Shown here: positions 54,768 to 62,732 of the stretch, one piece after another | Layout of the letters: each line of letters starts with the position of its first letter | Position numbering within the stretch: position 1 is the stretch's first letter | From: RPQJ01 sp963726665 | GTDB lineage: Bacteria > Pseudomonadota > Gammaproteobacteria > Steroidobacterales > Steroidobacteraceae | Length of the DNA: 64,000 nucleotides | NCBI GenBank assembly: GCA_963726665.1 | Contig: CAVSDW010000017.1 | Span: forward strand, 1-64,000 | Reading direction: 5' to 3' | Position numbers and translations under genes: made by a program | Notes under the pieces: generated by a model | What the model saw: the letters and a program-made list of their open reading frames with translations, nothing else | Told to the model about the DNA's origin: nothing | Database searches by the model: none

Positions 54768-56219
54768 ATGCGGATCTGCTTCATCGCCGCCGAATATTCA
54801 CCGTTCGCCAAGACCGGCGGGCTCGGCGACGTCGCGGCCGCGCTCACGCGCGACCTCGCGAGGCGGGGCCACGACCTTCGCGTCTTCGTACCGCTGCACG
54901 GCCAGATGGAACTCGCCGGCATCGACCGTCACGTGGTCGATTACCTGCGAGGGCTCACGCTCCGCGTCGGGCCGCACGAGTTCCACTACGACGTGCAGAC
55001 CGCGCGCGTGCCGGACACGGACCTGTGGGTCTACCTCGTCGACTGTCCGGCACTCTTCGACCGCCCGCGCATCTACTCGGACGCCCAGGACGAGCACGTC
55101 CGCTACCTCGCGCTCACGCGGGCCGCGTTCGAGTGCTGCCAGCGAATGGCGTTCGCACCGCAGATCATGCACTCGAACGACTGGCACACGGCGCTCGCGC
55201 CGCTGCTGCTGAGACAGGCCTACGCCTGGGACAAAGGCATCTTCGGCGCGACTCGCAGCGTGTTCACGATCCACAACATCGGCTACCAGGGCGTGTTTTC
55301 CGCGGGTCGCGCCGAGGACCTCGGGCCCGGCGTCGCAATCGAGGCCCTGCACCGGCCCGACCTCGCCGCGGGCCTGGTGAACCCGATGCGGCTCGGCGTC
55401 CTGCACGCAGATGCCGTAACGACGGTGAGCCCCACCTATGCGGCGGAAATATGCACGCCGGGAGGCGGTTACGGACTCGACGGCGACCTGCGCGCGCGCG
55501 GCGAGGCCGTGACCGGAATCCTGAACGGCGTGGACTACGACGAGTGGAATCCAGCGACCGATCGCTACATTCCACACCAGTTCGACGCGTCGGACCTGAC
55601 GGGCAAGCTCCGGAACAAGCAGGCGCTCCTGGACCTGCTGCGCATGCCCGCGGCACCGGACACGCCGCTGGTGGGCATGGTGACCAGGCTCACGCAGCAG
55701 AAAGGCGTGGACCTGCTGTTCGACGTGCTGCCGGAGCTCCTCGCCTCGCGGGAAATGCGCTTCGTCGCGCTCGGCAGCGGCGAGCATCGCTACGAGGAAT
55801 TCCTGCACGGGCTGCAGCAGCGATTCCCCGGACGAGCCACGTTCTACAGCGGCTACAGCGAGGAACTCGCGCACATGATCGAGGCCGCGTCCGACATCTT
55901 CCTGATGCCGTCGCTGTACGAGCCCTGCGGCCTGAACCAGATGTACAGCCTGAAGTACGGCACGGTCCCGGTGGTGCGCCGGACCGGCGGGCTGGCGGAC
56001 TCGGTGCAGCACTTCGACCCGGCGACGGGCCAGGGCACGGGCATCGTCTTCAACGATTTCGACGCGCCCGGGGTCCGCTGGGCGCTCTCCACGGCGCTCG
56101 ACTGGTTCAGCCAGCCGACGCTCTGGCGGCGGCTGGTGTTGAACGGGATGAGCCAGGACTTTTCGTGGGACCGGCAGGGCGCGGAGTACGAGCGTCTCTA
56201 CGAACGCTGCATGAAATAG
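54768..56219 (+). CDS. glgA: glycogen synthase (ADP-glucose)
   Basis: 483 residues, GT5 glycosyltransferase. The N-terminus CFIAAEYSPFAKTGGLGDVA has the K-T-G-G-L ADP-glucose site. SVFTIHNIGYQGVF and VTTVSPTYAAEI are GlgA signatures, and the C-terminal MPSLYEPCGLNQMYSLKYGT holds the E-x-C-G-L nucleotide site. It elongates glycogen using ADP-glucose from GlgC, whose gene lies 1.9 kb away on the other strand. ATG 54768 starts at the conserved MRICF. The stop TAG (56217-56219) is inside the palindromic element, so the last codons (MK) come from the repeat edge. Intact. Confidence 0.95.
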   Translation: MRICFIAAEYSPFAKTGGLGDVAAALTRDLARRGHDLRVFVPLHGQMELAGIDRHVVDYLRGLTLRVGPHEFHYDVQTARVPDTDLWVYLVDCPALFDRPRIYSDAQDEHVRYLALTRAAFECCQRMAFAPQIMHSNDWHTALAPLLLRQAYAWDKGIFGATRSVFTIHNIGYQGVFSAGRAEDLGPGVAIEALHRPDLAAGLVNPMRLGVLHADAVTTVSPTYAAEICTPGGGYGLDGDLRARGEAVTGILNGVDYDEWNPATDRYIPHQFDASDLTGKLRNKQALLDLLRMPAAPDTPLVGMVTRLTQQKGVDLLFDVLPELLASREMRFVALGSGEHRYEEFLHGLQQRFPGRATFYSGYSEELAHMIEAASDIFLMPSLYEPCGLNQMYSLKYGTVPVVRRTGGLADSVQHFDPATGQGTGIVFNDFDAPGVRWALSTALDWFSQPTLWRRLVLNGMSQDFSWDRQGAEYERLYERCMK

Positions 56220-56297
56220 GGGACATTCCCCTTTTCCTGTTTGCTGCAGCGCGAGCTGCTGCGGGGTGGGCAGGAAAAGGGGAATGTCCCCTATTTC
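56213..56297. repeat. REP/BIME-like palindromic element 2
   Basis: Two perfect 27-base inverted arms (56213-56239 and 56271-56297) around a 31-base spacer that holds GCAGC-gcga-GCTGC. Each arm contains the core GGGGACATTCCCC, and the first 18 bases from 56214 are identical to the left arm of the element at 17391. It lies between converging glgA and the LEA-like lipoprotein gene, supplies the glgA stop codon, and could act as a bidirectional terminator. RAYT-type mobilisation is inferred from form; no transposase is nearby. Confidence 0.9.
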
Positions 56298-56306
56298 ACA
56301 GGGCGC

Positions 56307-56813
56307 CTACCCACCTGGCGCCGGGTTTTCCGCCGCCTGCTTCGGGGGCTTGGCGACATTGACCAGGCCCTTGTGGTCGAACGGGATGGTTCGCAGCATG
56401 CCCTTTTGCAGGTGCAGCTTGCCGGTGACCTCGTATTCGACGTTCTCGAGCTTGCCGCCGCCCATGCGACTCACGAGGCGACCGAGCGCGCTCACGAAAT
56501 CGGTCGTGAGCATCATGTCGAACTCCGCCTCGCCGCGCGCCGGCAGCACGAAGGACTGGTCGGTCGTGCCCTCCCCGAACCGGTCACCCATCAGGAACAT
56601 CGTGTACTCGATGCTCTCGACCGGCACCTCGAGGTCGTTCGGGTTCTGGACCTTCAACCGCACCCTGAAGCGCTGCGAGAACATGTCGCCGCTCGTCATC
56701 TGCAGGGCCACGACGCTGACGGTCGGCGTCTCGAGCTTCGGCCCGAACGTAGAGCACGCGGCCAGTGCGAGCAGGGTGGCGAGCAGCAGCGCCCGCAGCG
56801 TGAACCTGTTCAT
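56307..56813 (-). CDS. LEA type 2 family lipoprotein
   Basis: 168 residues. The signal peptide ends at lipobox LALAAC, giving a lipid-anchored protein. The body is a LEA-14/WHy-type beta-sandwich: RFRVRLKVQNPNDLEVPVES and SIEYTMFLMGDRFGEG, then LQKGMLRTIPFDHKGLVNV. Such proteins are linked to desiccation or stress tolerance in several bacteria; the role here is unproven. Intact; ATG at 56813, 37 bases after the glgC stop on the same strand. It may be co-transcribed with glgC, which would tie it to a storage or stress programme. Confidence 0.87.
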   Translation of the reverse strand: MNRFTLRALLLATLLALAACSTFGPKLETPTVSVVALQMTSGDMFSQRFRVRLKVQNPNDLEVPVESIEYTMFLMGDRFGEGTTDQSFVLPARGEAEFDMMLTTDFVSALGRLVSRMGGGKLENVEYEVTGKLHLQKGMLRTIPFDHKGLVNVAKPPKQAAENPAPGG

Positions 56814-56849
56814 CCGGATGATCTCCTCGGCGCCGAACGGCCCTGAGGA

Positions 56850-58131
56850 TCAGGCAGGCCTCGACGCGGCCTTGAGCATAGCCGAAGTGACCAGCACGAT
56901 CCCGTCCTCCGTCACGAAAAAGCGCGCGGCGTCGGCGACCGGATCCACGCCGATCCGGGTTCCGTCGGGGACGAACGCGCCCTCGTCGATGATGGCGCGC
57001 TCGATCACGCAGTTCTCGCCGATCCTGACCCGCGGCAGGATCACCGACCGATCGATCGACGAACGGTCGTGCACGCGCACGCTGGAGAAGAGCAGCGAGT
57101 TCGACACGCGCGATCCCGAGATGATGCAGCCGCCCGACACCATGGAATCGATCGCGCAGCCGCGCCGGTCGTCCTCGTCGAAAACGAACTTCGCGGGCGG
57201 CAACTGCTCCTGGTAGGTCCAGATCGGCCACTGCTCGTCGTAGATATTCAATTCAGGCGAGACACGCACCAGTTCCATGTTCGCCTCGTAATAGGCGTCC
57301 ACGGTGCCGACGTCGCGCCAGTAGTTCTGCGCCTTGGTGCGCACGTCCTCGAAAGGGTAGGCGAACACGCGCAGCTTTTCGATCGCGTCGGGCACGATGT
57401 TCTTGCCGAAATCGTGCGCCGAGGCCGGGTTCTCGGAATCCTCGCGCAGCAGGCGCTCGAGCAGCTTCGGGTTGAAGATGTAGATGCCCATCGAGGCGAG
57501 CGCGACGTCAGGCCGGCCGGGCACCGGCTCCGGGGCGAGCGGCTTCTCCTGGAATCGCACCACTCGATTCGATTCGTCCACGGTGAGCACGCCGAATTCG
57601 CGCGCGCGGTCGACGGGCACCTCGACCACGCCGACCGTGATGTCCGCCTCCTTTTCCACGTGGAAGCCGATCATCGGGCCGTAATCCATCTTGTAGATGT
57701 GGTCGCCCGCGAGCACCAGCACGTGCAGCGGGCCGGTGCGCGCGGATGATTTCCATGTTCTGCCAGAGCGCATCGGCCGTGCCCTGGTACCAGTCCGGGC
57801 CGAGTCGCTGCTGCGCGGGGATGATCTCGACGAACTCGCCGAACTCGCCGCGCAGGTATCCCCAGCCGCGCTGGATGTGCTGGATGAGCGAGTGCGCCTT
57901 GTACTGCGTGAGCACCGAGATCTGGCGAATGCCGGAATTCAGGCAGTTCGAGAGGACGAAGTCGATGATCCTGAACTTGCCGCCGAACGGCGTGGCCGGC
58001 TTGCAGCGATCCTCGGTCAGGTCCTTGAGGCGCTCCCCGCGGCCGCCCGACATGATCACCGCAAGCGTGCCGCGCGTGAGACGGCTCAGGTATCGCCTGG
58101 GGGCAAACTGTCGCTGTTGCTCGGTGCTCAT
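56850..58131 (-). CDS. glgC: glucose-1-phosphate adenylyltransferase, frame broken
   Basis: About 425 residues, making ADP-glucose for GlgA. The N-terminus LAVIMSGGRGERLKDLTEDR binds nucleotide. KPATPFGGKFRIIDFVLSNC and WYQGTADALWQNMEII are catalytic-domain signatures, followed by LVLAGDHIYKMDYGPMI. The C-terminal left-handed beta-helix ends in the usual hexapeptide-like repeats (GCIISGSRVSNSLLFSSVRV). One extra C near 57740 breaks the frame. ATG at 58131. GlgC enzymes are usually controlled allosterically by sugar phosphates; effector sites cannot be verified here. Confidence 0.94.
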
Positions 58132-58439
58132 CGGGGCGTCAACTCCACCACGGTCCGGTGTGCCCGATGTTACAGACAGCGCGCACCTCGCGGCACCTGA
58201 GCGATTGCCACGATGCCGGTACGCGACCGGATGTGCGCGAAGGTCCCCCTCCGCCGAGGCGGCAAGGCCGTGTCGTCGCACGCGCACGGTTGATCGCGTG
58301 CGGCGGCCGGATGCCTCCGGGCCTGGGCGCGCGCTACGGGTCGTGGTGGCGATCAAGGGCAAGGGAATCGCTCACTAGTGCTTATATGACACTACTATTG
58401 ACTTCGTTATATTGCTCGTTATTTAATACAAGCCACTTG
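58132..58439. other. glgC-padR intergenic region with A/T-rich patch
   Basis: This 308-base divergent region carries no convincing gene. The glgC side (58132-58370) is ordinary GC-rich sequence with no promoter I can name. The last 65 bases before padR are sharply A/T-rich, unlike the rest of the window. They hold the promoter at 58398, and the short inverted arms AGTG / CACT (58376-58379 and 58389-58392) around CTTATATGA could be part of a PadR operator. Confidence 0.5.
58398..58427 (+). promoter_or_regulatory. sigma-70-like promoter for the padR operon
   Basis: TTGACT at 58398-58403 and TTTAAT at 58422-58427, 18 bases apart, each differing from consensus by one base. The predicted start of transcription is only five to seven bases before the ATG at 58440, so the mRNA would be almost leaderless, or translation begins at a later codon. 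Confidence 0.65.
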
Positions 58440-58871
58440 ATGTCACGCGTGAGTGCCGAAGTGACGACCAACCCTGCCGATGACGTCCCGACAGCCGACG
58501 CGGAGCCCATCGTCCGCAAGTTCCAGCGCGAACTCAGCGCAGGCCTCACTTCTCTCGTGCTGCTGTCCGTCCTGTCGGACGCCGACGCGGACCTGTACGG
58601 GTACGAGATCGCGAGGCGCCTCGGCGCCGATCCTTCCGCAGCGAGTCCGTTCAAGCAGGGCGCGCTCTACCCGGTCCTGCGCAACATGAGCGCGGCGGGC
58701 CTCCTGTCGAGCCGTGTCGTCCCGTCCTATTCGGGCCCGCCCCGCAGGTACTATCGGATCACGCCACTGGGGCGTGACGTGCTGGCTGCCTGGCGCGCGA
58801 CCTGGACCGAGACGCGCAGCTTCGTGGATTCCATCGTGCAACGCGCCACCACCGAGGAGATGACGCCATGA
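58440..58871 (+). CDS. PadR-family transcriptional regulator
   Basis: About 143 residues. The winged helix is seen in TSLVLLSVLSDADADLYGYE, then IARRLG, FKQGALYPVLRNMSAAGLLS and YYRITPLGRDVLAAW. The first 40 residues are an acidic extension. ATG 58440 is used; GTG 58449 is possible. The stop overlaps the next start (ATGA at 58868-58871). PadR genes next to HAAS-domain membrane proteins are a known pairing in which PadR probably represses its own operon. Here the A/T-rich promoter fits autoregulation, which is inference. Confidence 0.88.
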   Translation: MSRVSAEVTTNPADDVPTADAEPIVRKFQRELSAGLTSLVLLSVLSDADADLYGYEIARRLGADPSAASPFKQGALYPVLRNMSAAGLLSSRVVPSYSGPPRRYYRITPLGRDVLAAWRATWTETRSFVDSIVQRATTEEMTP

Positions 58872-59777
58872 CGGCCGCCACACCGAGTACGGTCGAGCAG
58901 TACCTCGACGCCCTGCGCTCGGCGCTCCGGGGCGCCGACAAGGCGCTGGTGCAGGACGCCCTGTACGACGCAGAGGAACACCTGCGCGCGGAACTCGCGC
59001 AGAGACCCGGCGAGGACGAGGCCACGGTACTGGCAGGCATCGTCGCGAGCTACGGCGCGCCCGAAGAGGTGGCGGAGGCGTATCGCAGCAACGAGGCCAC
59101 CGTCCAGAAGGCGCTGCGAACGCCGCCGCCGCGGCCGCACTCGAGCACGCTCGGCCGGTTCTTCGGCGTGTACGCGGACCCGCGCGCGTATCTTTCGCTC
59201 CTCTACATGCTGCTTGCGCTGGTCACGGGCATCTTCTATTTCACGTTCGCGGTGACAGGTCTTTCGTTGTCGGCTCGGTCTCGCGATCCTGATCATCGGC
59301 GTGCCTTTCTTCCTGCTGTTCGTCGGCATGACTCGCATCGTCGCCCTCGCCGAGGGCCGGCTGGTCGAGACCATGCTCGGCACGCGCATGCCGAGACGAC
59401 CCCCGTACAACGACCGTGAAACGCCGTTCCTGCAGCGCATCGTCGAGATGCTGAAGGACCCGCGCACCTGGGGCACGCTGCTCTACTTCCTGCTGATGCT
59501 GCCGCTCGGCGTGTTCTATTTCACGTTCGTCGTCGTCGGCATCATCGTGTCCGTGGCCATTACCGTCGCGCCGATCGCCGTCCTGCTCTACCATGCGGGC
59601 CTGATCACGATCGACGGCGACGTGCAGATGCAGGCACCCCACCCCGCGCTGCTGCCGTTCCTCTCGATCCTCGGGTTCCTGCTCCTCACCATCACGCTGC
59701 ACCTCGCGCGCGGAATCGGCTACCTGCATGGCCAGCTTGCGAAGAACCTGCTCGTACGACCGCCGGGCGCGGACTGA
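58868..59777 (+). CDS. HAAS-domain membrane protein with duplicated sensor region, frame broken
   Basis: About 300 residues. The N-terminal HAAS (DUF1700-like) helical domain reads TVEQYLDALRSALRGADKAL to VLAGIVASYGAPEEVAEAYR. Then come two similar membrane modules: LYMLLALVTGIFYFTFAVTG and LYFLLMLPLGVFYFTFVVVG, each preceded by a D-P-R segment (VYADPRAYLS; MLKDPRTWGT). One extra G near 59268 breaks the frame. It starts inside the padR stop (ATGA). The fold resembles putative sensor domains; the signal is unknown. The 3' end overlaps the next gene by about 50 bases. Confidence 0.78.
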
Positions 59778-60447
59778 CGGCCGGCCGACCGGCCTCGCGC
59801 TCGCGGGGATCGCGCTCGCCCTGCTCGCCTCCGCCTGCGGCCACGCCGGCGAGGGCGGCGGCGCGGTCCCGGTGACGACGACCGTCACCAGTACCGACGA
59901 CAGCACCGACACTGGCGCCAGCCCGGGGGCAAGTACGGCGCCCAATGCCGGCACGGGCGGCGGCGGTGCGGTGCAGATGCCCTCCGGACAGCAGGCCCGA
60001 TGCGTGCCGGCCGACGAGGGACGGCTCAAGGCGCGCATCTCCGGGGAAATAGACGCGGAAATCGACTGGTCGCCCCCGACGCCGCAGTGCCTGGGCGGCC
60101 TGCGCCCCGACGGCGACGGCGTGCGGCTGATCTACAAGGGCGACGTCCCGGGCCAGGGGCCGCTCCTCGTCATCATCGGCATCGGCCCGCTGCGTGCCGG
60201 TGCAAGCGCGAAAAACGTCCCGGCCAACCTGACCGTGGTCCGCGAAGGCGCAGGGCATTTCTACGCCACGCAGGGCGACGACAAGTGCGCCATGGACGAG
60301 GTGCGGCAGGAGCCGCTCGGCGCAGACGGCCACACCTTCCGCCTCACCGGCCGCGGCTACTGCACGCAGCCCGCCCGCGCCGTGGGCGGCGACGGCGTGG
60401 TGCTCGTGCCGCGCTTCGACGTCACGGCGGTGGTGGTCTACAAGTGA
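59728..60447 (+). CDS. secreted lipoprotein of unknown function
   Basis: 239 residues. The signal region LALAGIALALLASACGHAG has a lipobox-like ASAC. A long Thr/Ser/Gly linker (residues 45-90) is followed by a compact domain with GRLKARISGEIDAEIDWSPP, LLVIIGIGPLRAG and four Cys likely forming disulfides (ARCVPADE; TPQCLGG; DKCAMDE; GYCTQPA). ATG at 59728 overlaps the membrane-protein gene. Its end overlaps the DUF192 start by four bases. I do not recognise the domain. As an envelope protein in the padR operon it may work with the sensor-like membrane protein. Confidence 0.72.
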   Translation: MASLRRTCSYDRRARTDGRPTGLALAGIALALLASACGHAGEGGGAVPVTTTVTSTDDSTDTGASPGASTAPNAGTGGGGAVQMPSGQQARCVPADEGRLKARISGEIDAEIDWSPPTPQCLGGLRPDGDGVRLIYKGDVPGQGPLLVIIGIGPLRAGASAKNVPANLTVVREGAGHFYATQGDDKCAMDEVRQEPLGADGHTFRLTGRGYCTQPARAVGGDGVVLVPRFDVTAVVVYK

Positions 60448-60980
60448 GCGCGCGAGCCCTTGCCGCACGCATGGTGGCGACCTGCGTTCTCGCTGCGTCC
60501 TGCATGAGCCCGGCGCAGACGTCTGCCGAGGTTCGCAAGGACGAGCTGCTGCCGCTCTCGGCATTTCCGCGCGAGCCCATCGTCATCGAGACACGCAGCG
60601 CACGCCGCCACGAGCTGGTCGCGTGGCGCGCAGACACGCCGCAGGCCCGCGAGCAGGGGCTCATGTTCGTGACCGAGATGCGGGCGGACCAGGCGATGAT
60701 CTTCGTCTACGACCCGCCGCTCTACGTCTCGATGTGGATGAAGAACACGCTGCTGCCGCTCGACATGCTGTTCGTCGACCGGTACGGCTGCGTGGCGAAG
60801 GTGAAGCACGACGCTCAGCCTGAGTCGCTTGCGACCATCTCCGCCGGCGGGCCCGTGGCACTGGTGGTCGAACTCAAGGGCGGCGTCGCCGCGACGCTCG
60901 GCGTGGATGCAGGCGATCGTGTGCTCCGGCCGCAGGCGGGCTGGCCGACCGACGCTCGGCCCTGCACGCGCAGTCCCTGA
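60444..60980 (+). CDS. DUF192 family protein, exported
   Basis: 178 residues. A signal-like N-terminus (LAARMVATCVLAASC) precedes the DUF192 core: VAWRADTPQAREQGLMFVTE, MRADQAMIFVYDPP, VSMWMKNTLLPLDMLFVDRY and VVELKGGVAATLGVDAGDRV. The fold is a small beta-barrel found across bacteria, with no settled function. The Cys in LAASC suggests a lipoprotein, but the lipobox is imperfect. GTG 60444 overlaps the previous stop (GTGA). It is the last gene of the padR operon. Intact. Confidence 0.87.
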   Translation: MSARALAARMVATCVLAASCMSPAQTSAEVRKDELLPLSAFPREPIVIETRSARRHELVAWRADTPQAREQGLMFVTEMRADQAMIFVYDPPLYVSMWMKNTLLPLDMLFVDRYGCVAKVKHDAQPESLATISAGGPVALVVELKGGVAATLGVDAGDRVLRPQAGWPTDARPCTRSP

Positions 60981-61078
60981 CCTGACCCGGGACCGCGGCC
61001 TGCACGATGCAGGCTCGGCACCCACGGGGACTGTCGGGCCTCGGCGGCGTCGGCGGATTTGTGGAACAATCGCCGCCC

Positions 61079-62359
61079 ATGAACGCATCAATGAACACCG
61101 GCATCCCCGCCATGGCCCAGCAGGCGCGCGAACTGACGCGCCTCGGTCGCGCCGCCGAGGCGGCCCTCCTCTGGCAGCGCATCCTCGCCGCAGACCCGAA
61201 CCACACCGAGTCGCTGCTCAGCCTCTCGATCCAGGCGCTCGCCCGGCGCGACCCCGCGAGCGCCTTGCAGATGCTGCAGCACGCAGCGACGACCGCGCCG
61301 CGCGACCTCATGGTGCACATCTACACCGCGGTTGCGCTCAAGGACCTGGGGCGCCCGGACGAGGAAATGGCGGCGGTGATGCGCGCGCTCGCGATCGACC
61401 CGTACTTCTACCCGGCGCTGCTGCACAAGGGCATGCTGCTCGAGCGGCTGGGCAAGCGCCGGCAGGCGGCGCGCGTCTTCAAGGACGTGCTCAAGATCAT
61501 GCCGGAGCCCGAGCAGGCAGGGCCGAAGTTCCGCAAGGCCGCGGATCACGCGCGCACCGCGATCGAGGAAAACCGGCAATCCCTCGAACGACACCTCGAC
61601 ACCGTCCTCGCCGACCTGCGCAAGCAGCACTCCGCCGCGCGCCTCGACCGCTTCGAGGAGACGGTCAAGGTCGCGACGGGTTCGAAGAAGCGCTATGCGC
61701 CGGACCCGGTCATGCTTTATTTCGCGCAGCTGCCGCCGCTCCAGTTCTACGACAACGATCTATTCCCCTGGATCCCCGAACTCGAGGCCGCGACCGCCGA
61801 CATCCGCCGCGAGTGCGAGGCCGTGCTCGCCGAGCAGCGCAACGAATTCGACCCCTACATCCAGTTCCCGCCGGGCGCCCCGGTGAACCAGTGGCAGGAA
61901 CTCAATTACTCGCCGCGCTGGACGACCTATCTCCTCTGGCAGCACGGAAAACGGGTGGATGCCCATTGCGAGCGCTGCCCGGTCACCGCAGCCGTCGTGG
62001 AGTCGCTGCCGCTGGCCCATACGCCGAATTTCTCGCCCAACGTGCTCTTCTCGGCGCTCGAGGCCCGCACGACCATCCCGCCCCACACCGGGGACACGAA
62101 CGCCCGCCTGATCGTGCACCTGCCCCTCATCCTGCCCCCGAACTGCACGTTCCGGGTCGGCAACGACACCCGGGAGTGGCAGTACGGCAAGGCCTGGGTC
62201 TTCGACGACAGCGTCGAGCACGAGGCCCGCAACGACAGCGACGAGCTGCGCGTGCAGCTCATGTTCGACGTCTGGAATCCGTACCTCACCGAGGCGGAAC
62301 GGGACTTGGTGGGCGGGCTGCTGAACGGCATGCACGAGTACTACGGCGCCGAGGGCTGA
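61079..62359 (+). CDS. TPR protein with aspartyl/asparaginyl beta-hydroxylase domain
   Basis: 426 residues. The N-terminal TPR region spans about residues 10-150 (ARELTRLGRAAEAALLWQRI, AVALKDLGRPDEEMAAVMRA). The C-terminal Asp/Asn hydroxylase domain (non-haem Fe, 2-oxoglutarate) shows IPPHTGDTNARLIVHLPLIL, TREWQYGKAWVFDDSVEHEA and VQLMFDVWNP. The His of PPHTG and that of VEHEA are the likely iron ligands. It may hydroxylate a protein or lipid head group; the target is unknown. ATG at 61079; the frame is open upstream. It follows the padR operon by 98 bases. Intact. Confidence 0.9.
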   Translation: MNASMNTGIPAMAQQARELTRLGRAAEAALLWQRILAADPNHTESLLSLSIQALARRDPASALQMLQHAATTAPRDLMVHIYTAVALKDLGRPDEEMAAVMRALAIDPYFYPALLHKGMLLERLGKRRQAARVFKDVLKIMPEPEQAGPKFRKAADHARTAIEENRQSLERHLDTVLADLRKQHSAARLDRFEETVKVATGSKKRYAPDPVMLYFAQLPPLQFYDNDLFPWIPELEAATADIRRECEAVLAEQRNEFDPYIQFPPGAPVNQWQELNYSPRWTTYLLWQHGKRVDAHCERCPVTAAVVESLPLAHTPNFSPNVLFSALEARTTIPPHTGDTNARLIVHLPLILPPNCTFRVGNDTREWQYGKAWVFDDSVEHEARNDSDELRVQLMFDVWNPYLTEAERDLVGGLLNGMHEYYGAEG

Positions 62360-62437
62360 CGCGGCGACCCGATCCGTCGCGGGACCGCCACAGATCGGCC
62401 CGTCGGTCTGTCGCGCAAAAGAGACAACGACGGCCTC

Positions 62438-62456
62438 GCCGGGCCGTCAGCCCGGC
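62438..62456 (+). terminator. GC-rich hairpin after the hydroxylase gene, possible terminator
   Basis: Perfect stem GCCGGGC / GCCCGGC with a five-base loop, 78 bases after the hydroxylase stop. No T-run follows, so intrinsic termination is doubtful. Confidence 0.3.
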
Positions 62457-62541
62457 CGCAATGAGCCACGATTGCAGTGCAGCAGGGCCGCGCGCCGTCG
62501 GCGCACGCTTTGCGCGCGCATTCTGGCCGCTGGTCCAACCC

Positions 62542-62561
62542 TGTTGAATTTCTACAACAGC
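62542..62561. promoter_or_regulatory. palindrome next to the TonB-receptor promoter, possible operator
   Basis: CTGTTG at 62542-62547 and CAACAG at 62556-62561, perfect six-base arms around the A/T-rich AATTTCTA. It ends three bases before the -35 box, a usual position for a regulator site. The binding protein is unknown. Confidence 0.5.
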
Positions 62562-62564
62562 GCT

Positions 62565-62593
62565 TCACATCTGCCGCAACCCGTTGGTATGAT
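62565..62593 (+). promoter_or_regulatory. sigma-70-like promoter of the TonB-dependent receptor
   Basis: TTCACA (62565-62570) and TATGAT (62588-62593) with a 17-base spacer, each one base from consensus. The predicted start near 62600 gives a leader of about 133 bases before ATG 62733. Confidence 0.72.
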
Positions 62594-62732
62594 CCGCGCA
62601 CTTGTGTCGGGCCGCCCTCCACGCGATCTAGGCTGGAAGCGGTTTCTGCACGGGGGCACGTGTCAGTCCACCGTTCGGGTCCTTACCGGGCGTGGGTCTT
62701 TCGCAACTGATAAAACTCTCGGGAGTCAACTG

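Larger units (their letters stand above)
62360..62732. other. intergenic region before the TonB receptor
   Basis: 373 bases without a convincing gene. In order it holds a GC-rich hairpin (62438-62456), a 20-base palindrome (62542-62561), a promoter (62565-62593) and a leader of about 130 bases ending in a Shine-Dalgarno GGGAG eight bases before ATG 62733. I saw no known riboswitch pattern in the leader. Confidence 0.6.
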
